Positions 24,501 to 34,195 of a stretch of 64,000 nt of DNA are shown in pieces; position 1 is the stretch's first letter; each line of letters begins with the position of its first letter. The notes under the pieces are model-generated. The model saw only the letters and a list, made by a program, of their open reading frames with translations. It was not told the DNA's origin and ran no database searches. The DNA is from Arcuatula senhousia (taxonomy: Eukaryota > Mollusca > Bivalvia > Mytilida > Mytilidae). The translations under genes were made by a program, and so were the position numbers. Location: positions 55,376,203 through 55,440,202 of the forward strand of contig OZ020313.1 in assembly GCA_963971305.1 (NCBI GenBank), given 5' to 3'.

Positions 24501-27500
24501 TTCACTTCAGTTTTTGTCTTCTTTAGGTCGTTTGAGATCTCTTTCTTTTGTTTATATAACAGCTTCAGCCGGAAGTGCTCATGGTCGATAACAGCAACCA
24601 CCAAACCTAGAAAGGACAACTTGTAATTGAAAATCAACCCAGCAATTTATATAACCATTTACAGAAAGCACGGTTATACATGCAAACAGAAAATACGGTT
24701 ATACATGCAAACAGAAAGTACGGCTATACATGCAAATAGAAAGCACGGTTATACATGTAAACAGAAAGTACGGTTATACATGCAAACAGAAAGTACGGTA
24801 ATACATGCAAACAGAAAGCACGGTTATACATGTAAACAGAAAGTACGGTTATACATGCAAATAGAAAGTACGGTTATACATGCAAACACAAAGCACGGTT
24901 ATACATGCAAACAGAAAGCATGGTTATATATGCAAACAGAAAGCATGCAATCAAACAATTGTTGATCGGAATTTTATTCAATTTACGATATCAAACTATC
25001 AAAACAAAAAGAAAAAATTGCAAACTTTCAAAAAAGTAAAACAATTTCTTCGGGTGTTTGTTTCTAAGAGGTATTTATGTACATGTTTAATAACTAAACA
25101 GTCGTAATGAATAAATATGAAAGAACCAACTTGTGTGATCTTGTGTAATATATACCTGGATTTTGTCAAATGACTGGAAATGTATTATAAAAGATTGTCC
25201 TTGCCAAATCTACCATAAAGACCTCATGATAGAGAAACTAAGGCGGATCTCACTCTACAGTTTGACAAAGTACCTTTTAATCGCCAGGGTGAAGTACTAA
25301 GGCGTCAAACTGTTTAAAGCCATTAATAACACTTACTGTTCACCACTCGAATAACTCTCCAAGGTACAAGGAAAGCTAAAATGATGACGAATTCCTCCAC
25401 GGTGTAGGCACTTATCCCCTTCAGTAAGTAGATGTCAACGAAGAGGGAGGCGAACACTATAACACTGTCAAATACCTATAAAAAGTTAACAATAAGTCCA
25501 TCATGTTTCAAAAATAACAAAAGAGGGTGAAGGAAAAATTAAGCTGAAGAAAAACTGAGAATCTTAGTGACTCCGATTTTAGTGGTCGTCCTTTGCCGGA
25601 TTTAACCTATTATGTAGACTGAATCAATCATTGACACCTGTGTTGAAACAAACAAAAAATACGTATATATATGTAACCTTCCGGAGCACCTGCGTTACCT
25701 CCAGTTTCGATTTGAGCTCGAGCTAATCATTGTTTGTTTTTATTTTTTGTGTTTAAGAGACTTATTATATATGTAATATAGACTTACTTATACATGTAAC
25801 CTTGTTGCTGATGGAATGATCGTATTGGAGCGTGGCACATTATCATACATGTTTGGAGATCAAATCTACGTCAAAGCTTCAAATTATCCGTTCAAATTTC
25901 AAAATTTGCTAAACCCTAAGGTTCTTCCTATTCCAGACATATGTTGATCATCTTAGCTATTATTTGGTTCCCCATTTAGGTATTTTTGGTTTCATTGTTC
26001 TATGCTCTTCATAATCATATAGTTCTTTGCTTTTCGAATATTGTTAGTAGAGCGCCTCTGATGAGTCTTAAATAGATGAAACGCGCATCAGGCGTAGCAA
26101 AATTTATTGTCTGGAACTTTGTTATTATTCTAATTTCAAATCCGTACAATGTGTATATTTCAACATTTGTGTATTTACTTTCAAATTGATAGGATATTTC
26201 ATTATTCAAGCATTTCCCAGTTAATCTGATAGAATTTAGCTAACCTTACCTCAAGTTTTCTCTCCAGAAACCTTTTTCCATAAGCATATATCTTAAAGAG
26301 TGTCTGAAAGTAAAGTTATTGAGATTGTACATTTATTTTCCAAGAAGCTTAGGACTATTTGTTTTTTTACTAGCCAACGTTGAACAATCCTTAAAAATAG
26401 TTTTAGCTAGTACTGTTTAACATTTGTATTAACGTAATGCAGTTTTTGGTTTCGTTTGATGCACAAACATTTTTTTAACACTAACTTATACTGATATTCA
26501 TTTTCCTGATCATTCGACAATGATCAAAATGTTATATATAGCGCCATTAATATGGAAAGTCATGGACATTTTCTCGTATGGAACATTGTCTCAAACAACA
26601 TATTGGTAGACGGGATAAAGTCCTATTGATTGGACCAACCACAAAAAAGAAAACAAACAAAAAAAACATTTTATATCCCAAAGAATAGATACAAGATACA
26701 AGACAGTTTTTGATAAAGTTCATAGGAAACATTTTGCCTTGTTTAAGTTTTCGACAACTCTCTTTACACTAGTACTTTGTCCCTTTTAACATGTACGCCT
26801 GACGGTTAAAAATACCAATTAGCTTAATTTGCGCTTAAACAAACCTCTAAAGCAAGTATGCACAGTATAGCTATACTGGCTTTATGGAATGCGTGTCCAA
26901 GCTCTTCTTCTAAACTATGGCCGTGGTCTTCATGGTGGACATCGCTGTGGTCGTCTGTTTTGTTAAATGACATTGATGAAAAAGAGGCTGCACGTTTCTT
27001 GATACCATGTGGCTTTGTGATATTGTTTATGAATGTATCATTGTTGTGATAACTTTGTGTGGTAGAAATATAGGCTGTATCCTCGTGATTTGAGTTTGTC
27101 CAATCAATGCTCGAATGTAGAATTTTATAATATAACGGTTTTACATTGTCATCCTCGATGTTATATAACTCGGCAGGGTATAGAGTCTTCATGTCGATGA
27201 TAAAATTGGTAGTTGCTCCTGTCGACGTTTCGAGGACACCTACAACATTTACATATACCGACTTAATAATAGACGCTAATGAGATGTGGGCTATGTATAC
27301 GTGACACAACCTACAAAAGCAAGCGACAATAACAAAACACAATGGAAGACAGCCAGCAGTTTAATGCCCGTCTTGCATTTGCCAAGGTTTGAAAATAATA
27401 TGAGTATAGTAGGTGCAACCTAAAATGGGACGCAGCTTTAGAAAATAGTTGTCAAAAAATGTCACTGATCAATAACTAATAATTAAAAATATCGCATTAT

Positions 27501-30500
27501 TTGTGCAAATTACAAATATTTGTAACATTCTAAAATAGTATCAAAATATAACAGGATGAAGTTGACGGGACGAAATAACCCTCTTTTGGTGTTACGTATT
27601 TCATGACGTCATTTCCCGGTCAGAATATTTCGCGCTCCAGCAGAAGTAAACAATGCAACCTTTTTTCTGCGAGGTTTCGGGTGATTTTCTGTACACCAAT
27701 ATATCTTTTTAGAAGTATAGAGTGGAGAAGATTAATATAAAAACCTGGCGACTATGACGACTAGTTTCAATCAGGATTTTGGAAAAAAAAACTGGAAGTG
27801 GAGCATGCACATGCACAGGATGTCTCCATGATCAGCTAAGCCTTAGGTAAGACCATCTTTTTTACTATTCGGTGTTGTAAAGCTTTATCTTTTATTGTTA
27901 TTGTCTTAAACATCGCCATAAATTGGTTGAATAACTGGTAAACAATCACTTATCACGATTGTTCCTAATGCACCTGTTTACAATGGCCATTCTCGCGAGA
28001 ACTTGGCGAGATCATTTCATCTCTTTGACAACGAGAGTTTCCTTGAAAAATATATTTAGAGGGTTTAGTTTTGACTTTCCATCCGTATGCTCCTGTATAT
28101 TTTAAACAGAAATTTAACTGTGGTTATCAAATCTGTCAATTTTAAAATTTATTCCAAAAAGCATCGAATTTCTGGCCCCATAGAAATTCGTGCCCAGTGC
28201 GTTTGCGCGCACTCGGCACATCCGGTTTGGAAAAAAAACCAAACCATTAGTTTTGGGAAGTTTCTACATATGTGGGACTGCGTCACATATAATACATAAT
28301 ATCTAATACCAATCCAAAAATTATCAGTGAAAGACTATTCTATGGACATGGAACAATCAATATAAAAAGCACAGGGACATCAAAATGCTTTTAACAGATT
28401 TCTGGCGTAGGACAGGCAATTATAAATGTGGCGGGGTTAAACCATTTCTAATAGAATTAGAATAAATAAACATGTTTCAACAAATCATTTTCCCATTGAA
28501 ATGCCGTTACATGTACCAATCAGGAATTGTGGTTTTAAAGTATCTCCATTATTTTACAATCTATTTATTTTCTTCTCATCTTTGACATTTGGTTGCTTAT
28601 CCTTTCTGTATAATTTTGATGCTACATGTAAAAAGAGTAGAATATTACTTCTGAAAACTGTTTTGTTTACAAGCCTGTTTACGAGCTCTGCTTACTTTAA
28701 CCCTGTCTAGAACACTAAGATATTAAATGAAACGGAGACTTGTAGACTGAATAAAACCATTCTGATGCGAAAAGCAGCTTCAGGTTTCAAGTCAGCACAT
28801 GAAACCACTGAGCTGAAAATACACCAGAAAGGTTCTGCTGTTATATGCTATGCCACAAACGGGGAATTAAACTTAAAGTGCTCTACCGCTTATGGCCGGG
28901 GTACTTTTTATGCCGGAAAGGTGGAACTTAACGACTGACGCAAACGAGATACTTTGCATCGGAAATGTTGAACCGGAACCCGTTGGCGGAAATGAGGTAC
29001 ATTGACGCCGGAAAGGTGAAAATAAACCAATGAAATTGAATCACTTTGACGTTAATCAGCTACAGGTGCTAGATGACTAAGGAAGAATACCAAAGAACGG
29101 TGCGAATTTTACCACTATGGAACTGAGTTATAATAAAGCGCCAGTAAGGTGGAATAGAGTTACTCTGACGCTATTTATGAATCCTGCACCCCAGACCACA
29201 CCACTGAAGTAAAAATTCCAGACATTGTTCGAGGTATACCGCCAATGAGGTATTGTTACGCCGGAAAGGTGGAATTGAACCACTCTGACGCTAATCAGCT
29301 ACAGGTTTGAAGCCTGCACCCCAGACCACTGAGGATCATCCCGGCGTTTACAATGTCTAGACGAATGTCTTATAAGCACGTCTTTTTTGGCAAAATACTT
29401 GTGAAAGTAAAATATATTTAAATAATTAAAGATTCAACTTGCAAAATAATTTTTATACTACCTTATTTTGCATACAAACAACAGCACAGACATGCAGTTA
29501 TAAAGTTAACGATAAGATTTGTACAAATAAAAACTGAACTTTGTTGAATTTTATCATTGAATTAAAATTTGATTAAACTTTTCCAAGGACAATTAATTCA
29601 AGTGAGCTTATCTACCTTTCATACGCCAAATAACCTGTACGTATTAATCGATAGTTTGCCAGATGTTATGTTTAATTATGTTACACTATCTTTATTTAAA
29701 TGGTGACTTTATCTTGGTTCACACGAACAGATATTCATATATTTCATTTCATTAGGTCTGAAGCTAATTAGGTGCTCACACTTTTAGTATTTCCCGAGTG
29801 AAATTTCTTGCACGGTCGTTAGAGGAATAACATCGTCAAAACAAATTAAATGCTCCTCAAAATGTTGACTGAGCAGACCAAGTTAATATACCAAACCTTC
29901 CAGTCAATAACATCTGTTTTATTTAGTATACAATCGAGAGAAGCGGATTTTCAATGCACCTTTAATCGCAATTTTATAGAAAAAAGATTATACTAGACAG
30001 GCATGACAGGCAGCCCTTTAGGCAAGAGACATACTAATAAATGGACAGACGGACTAAATTCCTTGACTTGCCCTCAATTCTGTCTTCGGAGCCCCCCCCC
30101 CCCAAAAAAAAAAAAAAAAAACCAAACAAACAAAACAAAAAAAAAAAAAATTCCAAAATTCGAGTGTCAAAGGTCCGAAAGGACAATGACAAAAACAGTT
30201 AACACGAATGAGAACAGCATGAAGAAACATAAAAAAAAAAACACAAAATCAACCGAACAGATAACGACAACGTGAACTCAAGTCGTTACGAGAGTAAACT
30301 CAGGTGCCCCGGAAGAGTGAGGCATTTCCTGCTTTTTATAGCACACCCGTTGCGCTCCCAATTCTCAGTTCAGTATGCCAAATCCGGTAAAAGAAGACAA
30401 ACAAAACTCTATGACAAACCAACATCTGCACTCATCTGAGTTATAGAAATCCCATATTTCCCTATAAGCACATGGTTTCTTCCGTAACAACAGCAATCAA

Positions 30501-33500
30501 AGAGCAACATAACTCCGTGTTAGCATTTTTTTGTGTCAAGCGTGACGCTCTTCAAATGATTACGATCTTATTCCCGCGAGCTTCGGAGTAACGAATCAGT
30601 TGTGATACGTTAACTCCATCAGCTGGAGTAGACGGAATGTTTGCTGCAAAGAAAGGGAAAGTTGAAATCATCGCGTTTAATTGTCATAGAGTGTTGTTGA
30701 AAGATTTCCAGTTGATATTTACCTTTAACATAGTACATATCAAGGATAAGCTCTCCTAGGACGAGTATGCAGTCTATGACGTTCAGAATAATGACACAGA
30801 ATAGGATAGGCTTGCTGTGGAGTATCTTCTCTCCTTTCCTTCTGGTTCTGTAATACAGAAAAATGAACATGAGAATACATAAATGTTTATGAGCCAATAC
30901 AAACGCACATGAGACATTACAAATGTACTCGAGACTATACATATGTACATATACAACGCAAATGTACATGAAACAATACACATGTACACAAACAGCATAA
31001 ATGTACATGAAACAACTTATAAATGTACGTTGGACAACACAAACATATACAACACAAATGAACATAGACAACTCACATGTACGTGAGGCACTATTGTACA
31101 TGGGCTATACAAATGTAAATAAAACAAGATAAATGCACCAATAAGCTAAGAAAACATATGAATGATAATTTCCGCTCGTTTAATAGGAAATAATGAGATG
31201 TAGAATAAGTGTACGAGACACAGCCCACATAACAAGCGGCAATTTAGAAAAAAAAACACGATGGACAACCGCCAACAGCCTTCAATGAGGCCAAAAGGCG
31301 CTGCTTGCGGTTCTGCAATTGGCGCATGGTCTAAATAAAATGCACATAATTCAAAACTAGTCCTGAAAGAGTCACAGAGAGACCCCCCCCTCTGAAACAA
31401 GGAACAGAAAACATCAAAAAGACAAATACAAACAAAAGCTTTGTCAAAGATACTATTTCTTAAAGCATTGAAGGAATTCAAAATAATTAATTAGGTATTC
31501 AAGCTCTTATTCTTTGTAAATATGTATTAAAGCTAGAAAGAGTAGGCAAGAAAAATCAATTAAAAAAAGTACTAGGCAAACAGAAGATCCCCGATTTTTT
31601 ATCCACTTTTAATGCTAAATACCCCCAAATTAATAAGAAAATTTAGCAACCATTGGCATGCAACAACTAAAGAAACTGGTTTAGAGAAAAAACAAAACAG
31701 ACACAAACAAACGGAGAATTTCAGGCCATATATAGTAAGATATGGTTACGATGCAATTAATAAAACAGTTTTGTCCTTAAACTTAATTCATATGCATTAA
31801 AGGATGAGTTTGTAAAGTTCCTCTGTTGTTTCAGTCTCATTAAAATCAGGACAAAGCAAAAAAGGAGGAAGCGACAGTCTGTTGTTTCAAAATGCATCTA
31901 TTTTGAAAAGTTATAGGAAAACCATCTGGAAAATGTCACAATGATTCAGTTTTACCTGTTACATGTGTTATGGTCTCGGCTATAAAAGGTTTGACCTATT
32001 ACAGTGGGGATTAAACTATTTCTTTAACACTGTTTATCTGTTTGTCCACATAAAACATTTTACGACTTACATTTGTAATAAGTCACTGTATTATGTAGTT
32101 CCTTTAGTTTCAACATTTTTTTTTACTTGATAGGGAAATATAAGCATATAAGAATCCCTTTCAAAGCTCGCAAGTTGCGGCCTTTTGGCGGTCCCCATTG
32201 AGCATGATCTTATCAATCTATGATTAACGCACTATTCGATACAGCACTTTCACAAACCCCTTTTTGTTCCTTTCGAAGGACAAGAATAGTTCATGGAACT
32301 TATATTCTCGTAAATGATGTCGAGAAAATTGAATGGTTCATGATTTTTGTACCCTTGATAATGATGCTGCTGCTGATGAAATAAAGGTAATTACAAATTT
32401 ACCGAATTTGGTGAATCAATCTCAAATGCCTATAGGACAAGACAAAACAAGGAAGACATACCGAAAAAAATGAAGACCGCAATGGTCCTGACTTGGTAGA
32501 GGCATTTCAAAAGAAAATGTGGGTTAAACCAGGTTTTAAGGCGCACCAAACCTCCCTCTTCCATTGCGGTCTTTGGGTCCGGTAGTAACACAAAACAAAA
32601 CAGGTTTATGTGACATATCAGGGATGCTAGGGTGATCATCTCAGGACATCAACCAGCCAAACACTAATCAAAGCAAGAACTAACCATTTCGACTAACATG
32701 ATATTGAATTTTTCTACACGTAAATGATGATCGAATCATGGACCTTGGTGTAAATATCCCGTTGCAAAATACCATCGACTTATGTCAATGTATGTATCAC
32801 TTATACTGTCTGGGGGAGGGCTCTGCTCTCCCACACTTACTCTGGTTCCGGTACCTACTTGCCAATACATGTAGGGGAGGGGCTCTGTTTTCCCTCTCTA
32901 ACTCTTGTTCCTGTACTTACTTGCCAATACATGTAGGGGAGGGGCTCTGTTCTCTCTCTCTAACTCTTGTTCCTGTACTTACTTGCCAATACATGTAGGG
33001 GAGGGGCTCTGTTTTCCCTCTCTAACTCTTGTTCCTGTACTTACTTGCCAATACATGTAGGGGAGGGGCTCTGTTCTCTCTCTCTAACTCTTGTTCCTGT
33101 ACTTACTTGCCAATACATGTAGGGGAGGGGCTCTGTTCTCTCTCTCTAACTCTTGTTCCTGTACTTACTTGCCAATACATGTTTGGGGAGGGGCTCTGTT
33201 TTCCCTCTCTAACTCTTGTTCCAGTCGCTTCTCTGTCTTATCCAGGATATTGTGGAATCGTGCGATGGCCAGAGAACCGGACGCCAGAGCCTGTAAAAGA
33301 AAGACAATATTGAATCGGCCGATGGCCAGAAAACCGGACGCCAGAGCCTGTAAAAGAAAGACAAAATTGAATCGGCTGATGGTCAGAGAACCGGACGCCA
33401 GGGCCTGTAAAGAAAGACAAAATTGAATCGGGCAATGGCCAGAGAACCGGACGCCAGAGCCTGTAAAAGAAAGACAAAATTGAATCGGCTGATGGTCAGA

Positions 33501-34195
33501 GAACCGGACGCCAGAGCCTTTGAAGAAAGACAATATTGAATCGGGCGATGGCCAGAGAACCGGACGCCAGAGCCTTTAAAGAAAGACAATATTGGATCGG
33601 GCGCTGGCTAGAGAACCGGACGCAAAAACATGTATAGGAAAACGTAAAGGTAAGATTTATCTAACGTCGGTGAGTACACATCAGGAAGGAAAGCCCGATA
33701 TTCCAAGCTGGAAAATCGGTGAAACCCCCGGGCAACGGTTAGTGCCTTGAAACCTTGACACCTGTGGGGTTCGAACCAACAGCACTTATTTTAATGTTAA
33801 AGTAAAAAAAAAGAACCGAAACAGGATACTCATTTGCATGATTTGATGTTAGAAATTTTTTGGTGCACTCTTTTAAACCAGCTGTCTTCGATTCACTTCA
33901 GACCGTTGATCAAACCTAATAATCGTGTGGGATACTAAACGGATCAGTGTCGTTTTCAGAAACAATTTATTTTGTTTTATGTGCCTTAAGTGTGTTTATT
34001 CTTTTAATTGTCAATTACTACACTACAAGATGTCTTTACGAAAACAAACCAAGATTTTGTTAGAGCTTAACATATGATTTAATTTAGAACAACTACATGT
34101 ATGACTATTGAGTTAGCATATATTTTGTATACTTGCCTGTAAGCCCTTTCCGTGATCTTTTTTCTTCATTGCTGGTGAATTCGAGGTATGCGACA
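21181..34195 (-). CDS. Voltage-gated proton channel (Hv1/HVCN1 family), at least nine coding exons
   Basis: Hv1 proteins are four-helix voltage-sensor domains that conduct protons across the membrane and dimerise through a C-terminal coiled coil. Exons at 34137-34195, 33169-33290, 30723-30847, 26845-27239, 26250-26303, 25337-25475, 24491-24606, 23967-24039 and 21181-21467 join with matching phases into at least 455 aa. Family marks: S1 NVIDCILVLGELILD with the selectivity Asp (human D112); AFHKAS with the zinc-binding His (H140); S2 ALETLFK with the E153 and K157 equivalents; S3 VFDSVIVFASLFVD with both Asp; S4 PWRVIRVVN; then a charged coiled coil. Oddities: the first S4 Arg (human R205) is Val, the S2 Phe (F150) is Leu, no equivalent of H193 is seen, and the S1-S2 loop is about 115 aa. 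The first exon upstream of 34195 was not found. Family call very likely; voltage gating uncertain. Confidence 0.88.
21503..21551. repeat. GATA microsatellite
   Basis: About eleven tandem copies of GATA in intron 8 of the proton channel gene, just upstream of exon 9 in the gene's direction. Confidence 0.95.
21552..23966. other. Hv1 intron 8
   Basis: No further exon recognised. Contains poly-A/T-rich low-complexity sequence near 21640-21675 and the degenerate 'gtaaaacgta' array listed separately. The remainder is AT-rich with no feature I can support. Confidence 0.45.
23285..23600. repeat. Degenerate short tandem repeat, 'gtaaaacgta' type
   Basis: Some twenty imperfect copies of a roughly 10-11 bp word (agtaaaacgt, gcaaaaccg, gtaatacct) fill about 300 bp in intron 8 of the proton channel gene. 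A GGTA microsatellite follows at 23650-23672. Confidence 0.7.
23967..24039 (-). CDS. Hv1 exon 8 (coiled-coil end)
   Basis: Acceptor 'ttattccag' and donor 'gtaactg'. Encodes QSLDIVKRLATEAGVSEQKI then AQHL. 73 nt, phase 0 in and 1 out, joining exons 7 and 9 exactly. Confidence 0.8.
24491..24606 (-). CDS. Hv1 exon 7 (end of S4 and coiled coil)
   Basis: Acceptor 'ctttctag', donor 'gtaaagt'. Encodes LVVAVIDHEHFRLKLLYKQK and KEISNDLKKTKTEVKNIQ, the charged amphipathic helix that continues S4 in Hv1 dimers. Confidence 0.88.
24668..24948. repeat. 25-bp minisatellite (about 11 copies)
   Basis: Unit 'cggttatacatgcaaacag' plus 'aaagta'. It lies in intron 6 of the proton channel gene, 60 bp upstream of exon 7 in the gene's direction. 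Unlike other arrays in this gene it does not match the neighbouring exon junction. It creates a false plus-strand open frame. Confidence 0.95.
25337..25475 (-). CDS. Hv1 exon 6 (S3 and S4)
   Basis: Acceptor 'ttttatag', donor 'gtaagtg'. Encodes S3 VFDSVIVFASLFVDIYLLKG with the D174 and D185 equivalents and S4 FVIILAFLVPWRVIRVVN. Two S4 Arg (R208 and R211 equivalents), Trp207 and Asn214 are kept. The position of R205 is Val. Confidence 0.93.
25880..26130 (+). mobile_element. Hammerhead-bearing interspersed repeat (bivalve retrozyme-like)
   Basis: Body with 'aaggttcttcctattcc', 'catcttagctatt', 'ggtatttttggtttcattgt' and 'tatgctcttcat' leading into a hammerhead ribozyme core at 26058-26096. This arrangement is common in bivalve genomes, where such repeats are thought to move as small RNAs. 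It is a single unit inside an intron of the proton channel gene, on the opposite strand. Confidence 0.6.
26050..26100 (+). ncRNA. Hammerhead ribozyme core (type I-like)
   Basis: CTGATGA (26058-26064), stem II GTC/GAT with a 7-base loop, GAAA (26078-26081), stem III ACGC (26081-26084) with GCGT (26092-26095), and cleavage base A at 26096. All the invariant core bases of a hammerhead ribozyme are in place; predicted self-cleavage is after 26096. The closing stem I is not obvious, and the stem II base pair next to the core is G-U, so activity is uncertain. Confidence 0.6.
26250..26303 (-). CDS. Hv1 exon 5 (end of S2)
   Basis: 54 nt, phase 0 on both sides, acceptor 'tttcag', donor 'gtaagg'. Encodes TLFKIYAYGKRFLERKLE, with the Lys equivalent to human K157 four residues after the S2 Glu of exon 4. 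Confidence 0.9.
26845..27239 (-). CDS. Hv1 exon 4 (long S1-S2 loop and S2)
   Basis: 395 nt between acceptor 'tgttgtag' and donor 'gtttgt'. Encodes a hydrophilic loop of about 115 aa with possible N-glycosylation sites (NDT, NIT, NKT) and a His/Asp-rich stretch (DDHSDVHHEDHGHS), then S2 (HKASIAILCILALE). In human Hv1 the loop is only a dozen or so residues. Confidence 0.88.
27560..27846 (+). promoter_or_regulatory. Possible internal promoter-like segment (CRE plus ETS)
   Basis: Within Hv1 intron 3, 'catgacgtcatttcccggtc' combines a perfect CRE palindrome (TGACGTCA) with an ETS-type CCGGGAAAT on the minus strand, followed by a locally GC-richer stretch and a donor-like 'ccttag|gtaaga' at 27846. 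This could be a promoter with a short first exon, or chance. No open frame supports it. Confidence 0.25.
28885..29340. repeat. Degenerate tandem repeat, 'gccggaaaggtggaa' type
   Basis: Four or more imperfect copies of a unit containing 'gccggaaaggtggaa', 'ctctgacgct', 'aatcagctacaggt' and 'cctgcaccccagaccac', spaced 95 to 135 bp, in Hv1 intron 3. No link to a nearby exon is visible. Confidence 0.6.
30091..30151. repeat. C/A homopolymer tract
   Basis: A run of 14 C followed by long A runs separated by short spacers. Low complexity; it adjoins the retroelement fragment that follows. Confidence 0.85.
30160..30715 (-). pseudogene. Fragment of reverse transcriptase element (C-terminal part)
   Basis: Similar on the minus strand to the 3' part of the element at 41.9-42.6 kb, sharing 'gacaaaaacagttaacacgaatga', 'gaactcaagtcgttac' and the protein segment [12 protein letters not shown]. 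It lies immediately next to Hv1 exon 3, so a continuous minus-strand open frame runs from the exon into it by accident. Confidence 0.65.
30723..30847 (-). CDS. Hv1 exon 3 (S1)
   Basis: Acceptor 'tattacag', donor 'gtaaat'. Encodes TRRKGEKILHSKP and S1 ILFCVIILNVIDCILVLGEL, then ILDMYYVK. The Asp of NVIDC aligns with human D112, the proton selectivity residue. 125 nt; its phases match exons 2 and 4. Confidence 0.93.
31185..31420. repeat. Interspersed repeat, 'gaataagtgtacgagacacagccca' family
   Basis: Shares 'gaataagtg', 'gacacagcccacat', 'aagcggcaatt' and 'gatggacaaccgccaacagc' with 34510-34780 and other copies in the window. Non-coding; inside Hv1 intron 2. Confidence 0.6.
32380..32620. repeat. 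Interspersed repeat copy, 'ccgaatt...cctgacttggtagaggca' family
   Basis: Same family as 5840-5975, 9480-9720 and 39860-40040, here with the adjoining 'taaaccaggttttaaggcgc' and 'cctccctcttccat'. Non-coding, in Hv1 intron 2. Confidence 0.55.
32799..33168 (-). repeat. 62-bp minisatellite built from the 3' end and donor of Hv1 exon 2
   Basis: On the minus strand each unit reads 'gaacaagagttagagaggga', 'aaacagagcccctcccctac', 'atgtattggcaa' and then the donor 'gtaagtacag'. The first unit is the real end of exon 2. Four further copies at 62-bp steps keep an intact GTAAGT donor (the bases next to each exon end are 33101-33106, 33039-33044, 32977-32982 and 32915-32920 on the plus strand). The outermost copy has lost it. 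Confidence 0.93.
33169..33290 (-). CDS. Hv1 exon 2 (N-terminal cytoplasmic helix)
   Basis: Acceptor 'ttcttttacag', donor 'gtaagtac', 122 nt. Encodes ALASGSLAIARFHNILDKTE and KRLEQELERENRAPPQTCIG, an amphipathic charged helix ahead of S1. The two-base overhang AA joins exon 3 in frame (CIGKTRRKGEKILHSKP). Both ends of this exon are copied into tandem arrays in the flanking introns. Confidence 0.8.
33291..33640 (-). repeat. 57-bp minisatellite built from the acceptor and 5' end of Hv1 exon 2
   Basis: On the minus strand each unit contains 'tctttcttttacag' followed by 'gctctggcgtccggttctct' and 'ggccatcg', that is the intron 1 acceptor and first 27 bases of exon 2, plus a 'gattcaatattg' linker. 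About six copies follow the real junction. At least three keep an AG acceptor, while two have mutated it to AAG or AAAGG. Confidence 0.93.
33715..33790 (+). repeat. tRNA-like SINE head
   Basis: 'ggttagtgccttga' followed about 30 bases later by 'ggggttcgaacc', resembling the A and B boxes of RNA polymerase III promoters of tRNA-derived SINEs. A cloverleaf cannot be completed, so this is not a tRNA gene. Confidence 0.4.
34137..34195 (-). CDS. Hv1 exon 1 (most 5' exon found)
   Basis: Acceptor 'tttattttag' before 34195. Encodes SHTSNSPAMKKKDHGKGLQ and ends in CAG|gcaagt, a canonical GC-AG type donor that gives phase 0 for exon 2. An internal ATG lies at 34169-34167, but the acceptor implies an upstream exon. 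An alternative donor (GGCAA|gtatac, ending at 34133) would use another frame and join directly to exon 3. Confidence 0.55.

Noticed and set aside
24627..24965. 112-codon frame of QKxRLYMQTES repeats
   Set aside because: Produced by the 25-bp minisatellite; plus strand, within an intron of a minus-strand gene.
30619..31101. 160-codon minus frame ending [12 protein letters not shown]
   Set aside because: Accidental fusion of Hv1 exon 3 with the adjacent intron and a retroelement fragment; only 30723-30847 is coding.
33029..33589. Open frames in both strands made of repeated GSGVRFSGH or LANTCRGGAL
   Set aside because: Encoded by the two exon-derived minisatellites; only the minus-strand exon at 33169-33290 has splice support.
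33715..33790. Functional tRNA gene
   Set aside because: Has A/B-box-like motifs but no acceptor or T stem pairing; kept only as a SINE-like head.
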